Below, piece after piece: positions 33,002 through 44,880 of a stretch of DNA of 64,000 nucleotides. Under the pieces are notes generated by a model, which worked only from the letters and a program-made list of their open reading frames with translations, ran no database searches and had not been told where the DNA came from. The number at the start of each line of letters is the position of its first letter. The first letter of the stretch is position 1. Location of the stretch: the NCBI GenBank assembly GCA_030765065.1, contig CM060978.1, positions 221,855,498 through 221,919,497 of the forward strand, in the 5' to 3' direction. The translations under genes and the position numbers were made by a program. This stretch comes from Deroplatys truncata. Lineage: Eukaryota; Arthropoda; Insecta; Mantodea; Mantidae.

Positions 33002-34244
33002 CTAAGTGATCAAAAGTATCCGGACACCTGGCTGAAAATGACGTACAAGTTTGTGCTGCTCTCCATCGGTAATGCTGGAAGTCAATATGGTGCTGGCCCA
33101 CCCTTAGCCTTAATACCAGCGTTCACTCTCGCAGGCATACTTTCAATTAGGTGCTGGAAGGTTTCCTGGGGAATGCCAGCTCATTCTTCATGGAGTGCGG
33201 AACTGAGGAGAGGTATCGATGTAGGTCGGTGAGGCCTGGCACGAAGTCGGCGTTCCAAAACATCCCAAAGGTGTACTATAGGATTCAAGTCAGCACTCTG
33301 TGCAGGCCAGTCCATTACAGGGATGTTATTTTCCTGTAACCACTCCGCCACAGCACGTGCAGTATGAACAGGTGCTCGATCGTGTTGAAAGATGCAATCG
33401 CCATCCCCGAATTGCTCTTCAACAGTGGGAAGAAAGAGGGTGCTTAAAATATCAACGTAGGCCTGCGCTGTGATTGTACCACGCAAAACAACAAGGGGTG
33501 CAAGCCCCCACCAGGAAAAACACTACCACACCATAACACCACCACCTCCGAATTTCACTTTTGGCACTACACACGCTGGCAGATGACGTTCACCGGGCAT
33601 TCGCCATACCCACACCCTGCCATCGGATCGCCACATTGTGTACCGTGATTTGTCGCTCCGCACAACGTTTTTCCACTGTTCAATCTTGTAATGTTGACGT
33701 TCCTTACACCAAGCGAGGCGTCGTTTGGCATTTTTCGGCGTGATGTGTGGCTTATGAGCAGCAGCTCGACCATGGAATCCAAGGTTTCTCACCTCACGCC
33801 TAACTTTCATGGTATTTGGAGTGGATCCTGATGCATTTTGGAATTCCTGTGTGATGGTCTGGATAGATGTTTCCCTATTACTCTTTACGACCCTCTTCAA
33901 ATGTCGGCGGTCTCTGTCAGTCAACAGACGAGGTCAGCCTGTACGCTTTTGTGCTGTACATGTCCCTTCACGTTTCCACTTCACTATCACATCAGAAACA
34001 GTGGACCTAGGGATGTTTAGGAGTGTGGAAATCTCGCGTACAGACTTCTGATACAAGTGACACCCAATCACCTGGCCACGTTCGAAGTCCGTGAGTTCCA
34101 CGGAGCTTCCCATTCTGCTGTTTCACGATGTCTGATTACTACTGAGGTCGTGGATAATGATTACTAGGCGGTAGGTGGCAGCACAATGCACCTAAGATGA
34201 ATAACGTATGTTTGTGGGGTTGTCCGGATACTTTGATCACAGGC
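33002..34244 (-). mobile_element. Tc1-like element (DD34E), decayed copy 3 with mutated catalytic Glu
   Basis: It is bounded by the family's inverted ends with a TA at 33000-33001; the right end is slightly degenerate. On the minus strand the transposase is nearly collinear. The N-terminal part (34111-33925) has REISTLLNIPRSTVSDV and an in-frame stop in the GRPRLL linker (Arg codon to TGA). 33924-33523 covers the second DNA-binding part and the SDKSRY Asp, ending in a TAG stop. 33486-33181 covers the catalytic core with FQHDRAPVHTARAV. The residue that should be the catalytic Glu reads Val (NPIVHLWD, about 33271). Two stops plus loss of the Glu make it inactive. Confidence 0.93.
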
Positions 34245-34439
34245 TATACAAATAAGACAATAAAACAAATATTTCAAAGATTCCACTGAAACTCTGGGAA
34301 ACTCAGAAAACATAAACTGAATTTCTTAGTGAAATTTACACTTTATTCTGCAACAAGTTTTGTGTTTTAAAGTTTCTGAGTTGCATCAAATTCAATGTTA
34401 TTTAATGCAGAGAATTTAAAAGTCTATTTGAAAGTCATG

Positions 34440-34750
34440 AATGTTAGTCATATTAAAACAGGCTAGAGACATTTTGAGGAAGCTAAAACTATGAAGAGGT
34501 TTGTTTAAAATTGAGTGAAAATTCATTAAAATCTTTGCGGTGCATCTTTAAAAGCTGCTGGACCAATTTCGAAGTTTGGTCTTTATACAGAGTGTTGTTT
34601 TTGAGTTATGCTATTCTCACACAGAGAGAGAGGGAGAGAGAGAGAGAGAAGAAAGGGAGAGGGATAATCCGTGGATTTTTTTTCTAACAATAGGTTTCTA
34701 GTACAAGGGAACTTAAAAGTTACGTCGAAATCTCGATGCATTGTTAATCA
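34440..34750 (+). repeat. Ancient HLR fragment with GA microsatellite
   Basis: By eye the order of family segments is kept: GAGACATTTTGAGGAAGCTAA, GCATCTTTAAAAGCTGCTGG, TTTTTGAGTTATGCTATTCT, then a GAGAGA microsatellite (about 34620-34655) exactly where other copies have CA, and GTCGAAATCTCGATGC near the end. Boundaries are not visible. Confidence 0.55.
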
Positions 34751-35194
34751 AACGAATTTCTAAGACTGGTCAATTTAAAAAAAAAAAACTTGGGTTAGCA
34801 GTAATGCTACGCGTTCCTTTAGAATGGTGCAGTAATATTTAGAATTCCTTGTAGCTTATTCTCCCTTCCAATCAAATCGATTAGTCTGTTCCTGTACACC
34901 AAAATGAATAAACAAATTCAAACTAGTTCCATTAATTCTAAATTTTCTGTTATGCGTCATTAATATGGTACATTAAATTAATACGGTATTATTTTATACT
35001 GTATATAATGATTATACAAACCACGATTTATGCAGAAAGAGAATGTTACAAAATAATTGTAGACACATATTAAGCAGATAACATTTGAATGTGAAATTTC
35101 ATTATTTGCCGTTAAGCTGCAGCACAGATATGATCTGCCTCTAAAATTCACCGTTACCGAAACCGAAGCTTCGTGTAATACAGTAGCAGTACAT
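34751..35194. other. AT-rich, nothing recognised
   Basis: No feature could be supported in this stretch. Confidence 0.35.
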
Positions 35195-35477
35195 ACCTAG
35201 GTTGTCCTCCGTGGTGCAGTGGTTACCATGATAGCCTTTAGTTCCCGGGTCGCAGGGAAATGGATTTTTTCTGACGTAAAAATCCTTCATGTGGTTTCCT
35301 TCGGAAGGAAACTAAGGTCGATGGTACCGTGACGTAGATTTACGGCACTTAAAAGAACATCAAGCCTGATAAAGAGGCCTCTGAGCAAAATTGCCGGTAT
35401 TTCATGCCTAATATAGAAAGAGACGCTAAGTAACACAGCAGTTAAATAGCGTCCATAAATAAAACTCAGTTTAATTT
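35195..35477 (+). repeat. tRNA-derived SINE, second family (S2)
   Basis: A tRNA-like head (GTGGTGCAGTGGTTACCATG, B-box region weak) is followed by a body shared with 54541-54800 and 55920-56172: TTTCCTTCGGAAGGAAACTA, GTAGATTTACGGCAC, CAAGCCTGATAAAGAGGCCT and a tail GCGTCCATAAATAAAAC. AGTACAT at 35188-35194 and 35478-35484 may be a target duplication, though it is short. Confidence 0.65.
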
Positions 35478-35484
35478 AGTACAT

Positions 35485-37660
35485 GCTAATGAGAGTCACG
35501 TACAATTACTCTAATAACAGTGGAGTGATAACAAGGACACATCGGTCAAATACCGGTCCAGTGACATGCTAAGATGAGGATGTACTGCCTTAACAATGTA
35601 ATTTTACAAGTATGTGACAGGTAAAGATGAACTCAGAAATAAATTAACTTTTTCAGTCCCTAAACCAGGTTTTTCACTTAGTGGAGTATGGTAACTAAGT
35701 ACAGCTCTAAAGACTGTATTACCTCTTCCTGGATTTGTATTTTAGTCAGCTAAAGTGCGGGATTTACCCAGGTTCGAATCCTCGGATCGATGCTACGTAA
35801 AGGACGGGAAGAAATCACGTGAAATAAGCGATGACTGGAGTTCTGGATGTTAACAGGACTTCGTCCACATTTTGGTGACATATCTGCTTTACATTTAACC
35901 TAAAAAGAAAATTGTCAATGAAAACGTTTTATTTAGTTGTTTATTAAGTTTAAGCCATGATATTTTAATTATTTCAAATTCAGAAATATACAGCAAAAAA
36001 TTTTGGCCTTCAAATCTGTATTCATTTAAATGTTTTCCAAATCGAAAAGCATAACTATGAAACAAAAACTGAAAATAAGCGATAATCATGAGTAATTAAT
36101 GACACAGAAAATTTATCTGAAATATTATAAAATGGCTCTCCCCAAAAAGTAAACAAGTTACAGTGATAAGTTTCTTCCTTGCTTCCTTGTGGCTTCATTG
36201 CTGTGCTGATAATGAATACTATGGTAATATTAGTGGTTTTGAGCATTGAAACAACTTGTTTTGATTACTTGCTTATGTTTTTGAATTTCATATTAAGTTT
36301 GTTACTTTTGGTATGACGCTGAAACTGCCTTAAACTCGATCTTGCATTCATACTTTTCAACCCCCACAGAAATATATCTTAAAGAAAAACTTTCAAAACA
36401 GCCAGATTTGAACTCGATATCTCTTGGGCAGCAGCTTGTGCCTTGACGCAGAGGCAACATTACCGTATTTTGTTTCGAAGCAACTGATTGTAAATGAATG
36501 TACATGCTATAGATATGGGAAGTGAAAGCTTTATAGCTATTATACAACAGGGCTATAATGGTAGTAATTAAGATGCGAGCATATTTATGAAACGAGCGGT
36601 AGCGATTAATTACCATTATTCTCAAGTGGCAATACTACACTATAATTTCAAAATTTGAGATTTTACTAAAAGTTCTTACCTTGTTAATTACGTGTAATTA
36701 AACCTGTTCGGATTGCGACATGATAGCAGGACTTTGAGCGTATTTGCGAGTAGAGCAACACTGGTAGTGCTGTTAAGTCCAGGCAGTATTTATTGAGTTT
36801 TTGCAGGTAACGTATATTGAACAACATGGAAACGGAGGGAAAAACGTGTTTGCTAACGCCTGTCAATTGCCAGGCTCATATCAGCGCTGCCGGTGTGCCG
36901 GAATTTCCTTCCGCAGTAGTTCTGTTACATGCTAGCAAATCTACTGACGTGGGACTGTTATTTTTAAGCACACGTTTTGGCCGGGCTTGAACCCGCGACT
37001 TAGGAATCAGAAGCCCAGCGCCTAACGAACTAAACCACCCAGGCTAACATATTGAAACGAAGGAATTAACTAAATTTATTGGAATATTAAAATCACAATG
37101 AACAGAATTTATTTTATTTTAAATACACATATTTCATCGTTTATCTGGGGAATGGATCCCAGTGGACTGCTGCTTTGGAGGTGGTACAAGGTATGGGTGA
37201 GAATCGCTCAGTGTTATGGATGACATAACAGTTTAGTTACGTCACATGTGATCACGTATTATAGTGTGTTTGACCAAAAAATATGTTGAACATTTGAATG
37301 AGTACACAACATCTGAGTTTGCTAGTGAGAGAGGATTCCAGAAATATTAATGGAGCACTGGCGAGTAAATTGGGAAGGCCTGCCAAATGAATCAGATTTC
37401 TTTCAACACCCGATAAATTCTGTTCCAAGGAGTCTAAATGAAGTACATAAGTATGGTGCCTCTTCTAGCTACTGAATCTAATTTATGTATCACAATTTAT
37501 CAGGTCTGAGTATACTTAGAACAATATGGAAGTGGTCTTTAACTTTCCCATGCCTTCACGCATTCCATCCACCATCCTCACCATCAACAACCAACGAGCT
37601 GAAAGAAGTTATAGTTAGCAAGCAACTTCGAGTAAGTAACTTATGAATGTATGTATTATA
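35485..37660. other. Non-coding, with two isolated tRNA-like fragments
   Basis: A near-perfect B-box, CAGGTTCGAATCCTCGG, lies at about 35768-35786 (plus). A tRNA-like segment lies at about 36968-37046 (minus) with GGTTTAGTTCGTTAGGCG and GCGGGTTCAAGCCCGGC. Neither has a pairing acceptor stem, so both look like SINE heads. The rest holds no recognised feature. Confidence 0.4.
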
Positions 37661-37675
37661 ATTATGAAGTACTAA

Positions 37676-38191
37676 CCGAGATGGCTACGCGGCAAAGTGT
37701 AAGGCTCGCATTCGGGAGGTCTCGAGTTCAGTCCCCGGTAGTCGCCTACTCAGTCCGTAGACTTCTCCTGGTTTTATCTGGTTGACAAAAGCGATTGCTG
37801 ACCACCTCTCTCCCTCATTTCCTCTCATTTCAATTCCCTTACTGTTTCAGTTTAACTTCAGAGCTGTGGTTCGGTTAGTGTCATACAAATGACTCAGAGA
37901 CTTGTGATTTAGAACTTCTTCTCGGCCCCGCTAGAGGGAAGCCTTCGACCCCCATGCAGGGTTGTGTTTCTCATGTCCCACTAGAGGGACGTCTCCGAGT
38001 GACCTCGCGTGGCCAAGTGGTCAAGTCAGAAAGTATTAGGGAACTCTGCGCGTCTCTGTCGACTTATGCTGGCTTCGCTCTGCAATCCACAAATCTCCTG
38101 CGGTTCCCCCGCTTCATTCGTTCCTTCCGGGAGTGTATGCACAGATCTGTTGGGGTCGAGGTGCTAGGTGTCCCGTCCGTTAACTGTCCTT
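37676..38191 (+). mobile_element. tRNA-derived SINE with 15-bp target duplication
   Basis: The element opens with a tRNA-like head (CCGAGATGGCTACGCGGC, B-box region CGAGTTCAGTCCCC). A C/T-rich body, a segment with CGCGTCTCTGTCGAC, and a tail ending GTTAACTGTCCTT follow. ATTATGAAGTACTAA is found intact at 37661-37675 and 38192-38206. A perfect 15-bp duplication suggests a recent insertion by LINE machinery. The 121-residue frame inside it (37954-38319) runs past the SINE end and is not a gene. Confidence 0.87.
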
Positions 38192-38217
38192 ATTATGAAG
38201 TACTAAATGATGTTATA

Positions 38218-40078
38218 CAGGGTAAATCACCTAAACATTGCACCGCAAATGTTTCCGAAATGATGTGCAGTTTCCACAGCATTGATTGGAGGTCAGGGGC
38301 TCGTACATTTAGCCTATAAACAGATTTTAATAATACTAAGAAAGTGTATTTTTTGAGCAAACATACAATTTTTAAATGGAACAATGCCTAGTAACATCAA
38401 CAGAATAAAGGTAGGGTAAATTAGAATGTCAATGGTCTTTGTTGCAGGATTCTAGTGCAAGTGCTTTACGAGAAATCGTATTTTGAAAAGTTTGCACCCC
38501 GACAATTGTTTGTCCCATTCAACCCGCTTAGTTGCTAAGTACGATGTTATGTTTGTTTGGATTGTGTTTTCTGTTCATTGATTGCATTGCGACTTTCTGG
38601 ACAGTTAGTTTGTGACAGTTCAAGCAGTACGTCGTGAGTGGAAGGTGGGGTTTACTAATGCAGAAAAAGCCGACATGCTCATGGTGTATGGAAAGTGTAG
38701 CAAGAATGCAGTTCGTTCCTGTACGATGTTTGCGGTAACGTATCCCAATAGACGTCAACCATCTCGGCAATCATTTATCAACTTCTTCAACCAATTACGT
38801 GAAAGAGGTACTATAACACCTAGAAAACGTAACAGAAACAAACAAGTGACTGGAGAAGAGTCAGAAACTAATGTTTTGGTTGCCGTTGCAGTAGATCAGC
38901 AAATTAGTTCTCGCACAATAGAACGCAGAAGTGGCATAAGTCAGGCAAGTGTACTGCACATTCTCCATCAACATAGGTTCCATCCCTATCACATCTCTCT
39001 CCATCAAGAGCTGCATAGAAACGATTTTCAGAATCGTATTAACTTTTGTACATGGGCATTAAGACATCATACTCCAGATTCATCATGTATCTTGTTTAGT
39101 GATGAGGCAACATTTACTAATCATGCCCAGGTAAACCGCAGAAACATGCACTATTGGTCTGTTGACAATCCCCGTTGGCTTCGTCAGGTGGAACGTCAGC
39201 GTCCATGGAGTTTAAACGTGTGGTGTGCGATAGTGAACCACCAGCTCATAGGCCCTTTGTTCCTAGAAGGAATAAGGAACTCGCACAAGTATTGCAGCCT
39301 CCTGACAGACCATTTGTCACAGATGCTAGAAGACGTTCCTTTGCAGACTAGGAGGAACATAAGATACCAACATGATGGCTGTCCAGCCCATAGTGTACGA
39401 AGTACTACAGCTTGTCTTAAAGGATTGTTTCAAAATCGTTGGGTTGGACGAAGAGGACCTGTAACTTGGCCGGCCCGTTCACCGGATCTGACCCCTTTAG
39501 ACTTTTTTCTGTGAGGAAGGCTGAAAGACACTGTCTACAAGGATGTACCAACTACACCAGACGATATGAAACGACGTATTACTACTCCTGTCTGCAATTT
39601 CCGCTGAAATGCTATAACGTGTGCAGCAGTCTTTCCATAGCAAACTGGAAGTGTGTATTGAAGCTGCCGGTGGTCATTTTAAACACAACCTTTGAAGGCT
39701 TATGTTCTCTTTACTTGTAAGAATCCACAGAAGTATTGTAATTCCCTTTTGTTGTTTTTAGTTTTGCTACCACAGGTTGTACAAGTGTCGGTGCGTAAAA
39801 GTTTCAAAATAAGATTTCTCGTAAACCATTTGCACTAGAATCGTGCAACAAACGTGACTGACATTCTAATTTACCCTAACTTTATTCTGTTGATGTAACT
39901 AGGCATTGTTCCATTTAAAAATTGTATGTTTACTCAAAAAATACACTTTCTCAGTACTATTAAAATCTGTTTGTAGGCTAAATGTACTGACTACCAATCA
40001 ATGCTGTGAAAGCTGCACATCAATAGCATTTTCAATTTCCGAAATATTTGCGGTGCAAGTTATAGGTGATTCACCCTG
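38218..40078 (+). mobile_element. DD41D (rosa-like) transposon with inverted repeats of about 290 bp
   Basis: The two ends are long inverted copies: 38218 to about 38509 and about 39782 to 40078. Both begin CAGGGTnAATCACCTA at the outside and share TTGCACCGCAAAT, AACATACAATTTTTAAATGG and AACAATGCCTAGT. TA dinucleotides flank the element (38216-38217 and 40079-40080). Between the arms lies a transposase gene of about 1.1 kb with few lesions (38612-39695). Total length is 1861 bp. It inserted about 10 bases beyond the SINE's right duplication. It is the youngest-looking autonomous-type element in the window. Confidence 0.92.
38612..39695 (+). pseudogene. DD41D transposase, nearly intact
   Basis: An uninterrupted 300-codon frame runs from 38612 to a TGA at 39512-39514. 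Residues 12-60 form the first DNA-binding part (TNAEKADMLMVYG, PNRRQPSRQSF). Residues 92-127 form the second helix-turn-helix (ISSRTIERRSGISQASVL). The RNase-H-like catalytic core carries D164 (LFSDEATF), D255 (YQHDGCPAH) and D297 (SPDLTPLDFFL), with exactly 41 residues between the last two, the DD41D spacing reported for rosa-type elements. The TGA replaces an expected Trp (FFLWG). Beyond it a frameshift near 39590 and a TAA at about 39616 interrupt the C-terminus, which still ends AAGGHFKHNL. All three catalytic residues are present, so loss of function comes from the late stop. The true start could be a little upstream. Confidence 0.9.
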
Positions 40079-40079
40079 T

Positions 40080-40884
40080 ATGTAAATTGCTAGTTAAATA
40101 CAAAACTTGGTGTCTTCTTACAATGTCAGAATTTCAGTTAACGCCACACGTCTATCAATGAAGTATATAAACTATTATATGATAAAAATTATGCCCAGCC
40201 TAATTTATCATGTACGAGTATGTAATAATATTAGGCTAACCGCGAGAATTTACAGAAAATAACCTTGTCTGTGAACCCGGTTTAAAATCTCGGCTGGAAA
40301 AATATGCCTGACTAAGGTTTTGTTCTGGACATTTCTTATTTCATAAGAAGAATACCAGTTAGGTTTAACACTTTTCGTCCTCCAGCTCATTTTCGCATTT
40401 GATACCTATAGGTGTGCGTTAATTCACCTATCGGGTTAAAGGAAATTGAACACACAATAATAGTAATAATGTACCTCCATTGACACAAAAAAAGCCATGT
40501 TGATTTTTGCTCCTCGTTTCGCCACATCTGTTTCTCTGATTCTTCGTGTCCATAGCGCGAAGGCAAGTTTTATTGCTAAGCCAGTTGGAAACAGCTGTGA
40601 GTGGAGGATAGCACTGCATGCACAATCACTTTTCTAAACCTGTGGATATTAGTGGTGCCCATCTGGCTGTAGGTATTGTTATTATTATTATAACATTCCG
40701 AAACAGTTATAAAACAAGAGTGATTCGAATATTATGGTATTTCGGTCCCATGCGCCAAAAAGAATGCACTTTGTAATAACTAAATAATATTTTTTTTCGT
40801 AATTAATTGTTCTTTCATACAAGCCTTTCATTCTTTGATTGCTCTTTTATTCATTATACGAATACGGCATATATTTTGAAGTGG
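40080..40884. other. No recognisable feature
   Basis: AT-rich sequence without recognised repeats or coding frames; a short ATT-type simple repeat lies near 40677-40692. Confidence 0.4.
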
Positions 40885-41827
40885 TTGCGTTGTTCCACGT
40901 ATGGGAGCCAATTTGAAGGATGTTGCCAATTTGAAGAAGTATTTTTTAGGAGGAGTTGTATTGTAGTTCTAGTGTTGGGGAGCCAAACTTGATGAAGTAA
41001 CTGCCCCACGTATGGTACAAAGTTTCCGGTGGCCTTCGCCACAAGTTTACTTTCTAGTGGCCTTCGCTCCAACGTTTAGGAATCAACTTTGTACTTTAAT
41101 GTTTCTTTAAATATGATATATTTAGGTTTGCCTCGGCTGCGTCAGTATTAATTTGTAGAAACATGTATCTCTTATCAGGGAGTGATGCGGCTAAAGAAGG
41201 TAGACTTATACAAATTATAATTTTTACTTCACTCCTTTTATTAATCCTTCATGCGATTAAATAACACTTCACTTATATAGAGAGCTGTGAGATTATTTAT
41301 TAATTACTTGCACTTTTTAACACGTAAACTTTATAAAATTCTCGCCGTAATGCCTCACACCGAATACGTATTTAACTGCTTGTGAACGCCGTCTACTAGC
41401 GAATGGCACCTGAATTTGTACAATTTGCTCTGTTTCAGTTTCTGATTGGCTAATCCTACTCCAATAGAATACTTTTATTTAACTTAAGCTTTTTTTGGTT
41501 GTTGATTGGTTATTCATAAACTGTTTTAAAAATTACATTATTGTTGCTCCAAGAATTACTAGTAGCATTATTATTCATTATTGCCTCAAGATTACCTCAT
41601 TGTTAGCAACTTTCGGCCTCTATTGTCACAGTTTCTACATTATTAAATTACTTAATACATTCACATAAAATTATTACACAGTTCATAATAAAAATAAACA
41701 TAATACATGACTGTTACATACATTTTATATATTATACACATTATGCTTTAAGGCGGGCTGTTATTGGATTTATATATTATATAATTAGACTGATATTATT
41801 TAAGTGTTAAAAACACTGCCTCAATTT
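40885..41827 (-). repeat. LTR-like repeat 'Y', copy 3 (minus)
   Basis: On the minus strand it starts TGAGGCAGTGTTTTTAACAC at 41827. It passes through AACAGCCCGCC, two CCAATCA boxes, AATCTCACAGCTCTC, CACTCCCTGATAAGAGATA, GACGCAGCCGAGGCAAAC and GGAGCGAAGGCCACTAG. It ends in repeated primer-site-like motifs, ACCATACGTGGGGCAG (about 41010) and TTGGCTCCCATACGTGG (about 40895-40912). No coding region follows. Confidence 0.68.
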
Positions 41828-43810
41828 TAATGTACCAAATAACATCTTCTATTGATTTTCAAATTATTTTATAAATAAACTATATTGAATAAAACCATTT
41901 GAAAGAAAATTTTTGCATTAGGATAGGTTTTTAAAATACTCAGTGATGTTGGTACCATCGATGTAAACAAACTTCACCAGAGAGTCCTAAAGTATCGCTT
42001 TATTTCCCTGAATATAAGCCTATTTATCAGTTTCCATCACAACCGCCGTCTAAATAAAGACCGATTAATGCGATGCACACAGCCTTATATATTTACAAAT
42101 CTACTAGCGATTAACAAGCCAGGATAGCTATTTGCATTCTATAACAAAGCCAGACGTGAATCACTTTTATTATTGAATTATTAGTGAAATACTTATTTCA
42201 ACCATTTGGTATAATTAAAAAGGGTGATTTTTGTAACCATTCGAAAGGTACATCTTGCATTTTAACTTCCCTTATGAAATATTAATTTCGCATAGGATGC
42301 TGTATAATCAGAAGGGATCTCTGTAATTATTTAAATATCAATAACATTTATTCACAATATATAAGTAATTGCATTTAATTACCTGCCAAAAATTATCTGG
42401 AACCATTATTCAAATCACGAACAAGCACAGATACATCTGAACGTCCAGACACTAATGGGGTAGCCACTGATGCAATCCGTTAGTTTAGTTATTTTAAAAG
42501 TTTGTGTCCAAGTGGTCTCTTCTGCTGTGTTTTGTCTACATCATCAATTTCCTGTCGTTAAGTTATCTGTCTTGAACTTTCAGGCTTGCAGTGTATGTGT
42601 TATGGTGGCATTGGTGCTTGACATAACTGATCTACAACAGAATAAAAAACGAAAGTATTGTATTTGACAGTTATGGTGGGGATTATTCTAAATGATGTAG
42701 AGTAATCACATTATATTAGTTTCGTGAAGCAAGGCATCTGATTGGTATATTTTATGTATATGATAAAATAGATCGCTGATTTCAGCCCTAATTACTTCCC
42801 AGTAATCCTACTATCAGGCAGTGAATGTGTAGTATAATTAATTTTGTTTCCATTATTGACAAATGTAGCTTGAGGGGCCCTAAACTAACGCATCGTCAAT
42901 TTTCCCGGAGCGTCAACACTAATCACATTAAAATTACTGTACGTCCACTATGATGACTCCCATTATATGGTTGTGAAGATTGGTGATAAAATGTTAACAT
43001 CACTTTTCATGCGCTGTGGTTGAGCCTTCGGAAGAAAAGCTTAGCCCATATGTCTTTGTTAATACCCACAAAGCTATTCGTGTTCTTAAACAAGACGTCA
43101 TTTAACAGTGATTTTCGCCTAAGAGAAGGCCTTAATTATGTTTTTTGCTGTCTTCAAGAGCAAGTTCAATTGACTTTGTCAAATATAAAACTGCGTGAAC
43201 ACAGTCTGATATTCGTAATTAACAGACCGGAATTTCTAAGCATTAAAGCCAGCACGAAAGGAAATTAGGTTGAACTGTTACCGGACTTAACGCAGTGACA
43301 TCGTAGATAACAAACCACCTCCCATCCTGCGTACAGTCTGTTGACGTGTGCCGATAACTCACGAGACCGCGTTTCACCAGGCGTCAGTGACTCACGATCG
43401 CTGTTGTGTACGTGTATTGCTAACGGTTTGAGTGTAGCTAACTTGAAGACATCTGCTTAAAAATTTCTATGCCTGGTAATTAGTAAACTTGCTTTACAAG
43501 CGGGGGATATTCAGATAAAAGTATGTCTTCCTTTTCTACACTATTTCCACCAGATAATAAAACGAATACATGTGCACAGTATATGCACCTGTAACAACAC
43601 GAAAATATTCTATTGCGTGAAATCCTTGAATAACTCAGCAGCCTTTTCACCATCTGGGTCCAAAGCGTTGGCTTCGGACACTTCACGAATCTGCAAACTG
43701 TTCCAGTCACCTTTACGAAAGTGCGAAATAACGTCATGACAAATTACCGAGGGTCAGTACCAATCTCTGAAGCGCTAAAAGTGGCTGATATCTCTTAGTA
43801 GGGTATAACT
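41828..43810. other. AT-rich, nothing recognised
   Basis: Several short frames (for example 42470-42667 and 43020-43268) lack recognisable motifs. No transposon ends or repeats shared with the rest of the window were found. Confidence 0.4.
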
Positions 43811-44880
43811 TTTGAGGCAGTATTTTTAACACATGAATAATTTCAATTAAATTATATAATATATAAATTTAATAGCAGCCCGTCTTGAAGCAATATGTAT
43901 GTAATAATTTGAAAAATGTATGTAACAGTCAATGCATATGCTTATATTATTGTAAACATGTTTAATAATATTATGTGAATGCATTATGTAATTTAATAAT
44001 GTAAGAGCTGTGAGAATAATAAGTTTAAAGTTGCTAACAATGAGGTAAGAATGAGGTAACCTTGAGGCAATAATGAGTTTGAGAATTTAAATGCTACTAG
44101 TCATGATTAAGAGCAACGATAATGTATGCTCTGTGGCAGTTTAAAATTGGCCAATCAACAGCCAGAAAAAGCTTTAATTAAATGCAGGTATTATATTGGA
44201 CTAGAATCAGCCAATCAGATACTTGAAATACAGAAGTTTACGGGTTTTGACCGTTGAAATATGTTCAGTTGCCTGCAGATCTTGGTAGTGACCGGATGGA
44301 AGATGTGTAATCTAAAGAAATATTACGTATTCGTGTGAATCGTAAAATAAGTATACGCGTTAACAAAGTGCTAATATTAAATTAAAAGAATCTCACAGCT
44401 CTTAATATCAGTGTACTGCTATCTAATTTGTGTCAAGGATTAATAAAAAGAAGTGAATTTAAACATAAAATCTGTGTAAGCCTACATTCTTGTCGTACCA
44501 CGCCCTGATTAGGAGAAACGTGTCTCTACAAACATTATTGAAGCAGCCGAGGGAAATACAAACATAAATACTATCTATAGAAGAAGTTTTATAACAAAGT
44601 TAAAAATATATTTTTTAAACTTGGAGTGTAATAACGAAAATACATCTTCAAATCAACTTCTCATACGTAGCAGTATATTACGTAACAACAGTAACTATTA
44701 CGTAATCAACGACTTCAAATTAATGCCCAAAGCCTGATGCAAACATTCCAACAACAGTAAAACTTCAACAACAATAAACTACAACAGTTAAAGAACAATA
44801 CTTCTTCAAGTTGGCACCCATACGTGGGGCGCCTAACTTCTTCCATTTGGCTTCCCAAGCGTGAGGCTTATAACTTACGT
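43811..44880 (+). repeat. LTR-like repeat 'Y', copy 4
   Basis: It starts TGAGGCAGTATTTTTAACAC. It contains the family landmarks AGAGCTGTGAGAA, CCAATCA (twice), CTCACAGCTCTTAATATC and CACGCCCTGATTAGGAG. The leader then has three primer-site-like modules in a row, the clearest being TTGGCACCCATACGTGGGGC at about 44814-44833 and TTGGCTTCCCAAGCGTGAGG at about 44855-44874. The first is nearly the complement of a tRNA-Lys 3' end. A six-base duplication (GAGGTA) occurs at about 44043. Confidence 0.68.

Noticed and set aside
36968-37046. Possible tRNA gene on the minus strand
   Set aside because: A- and B-box-like sequences are present but the acceptor and anticodon stems do not pair; it fits a SINE head better.
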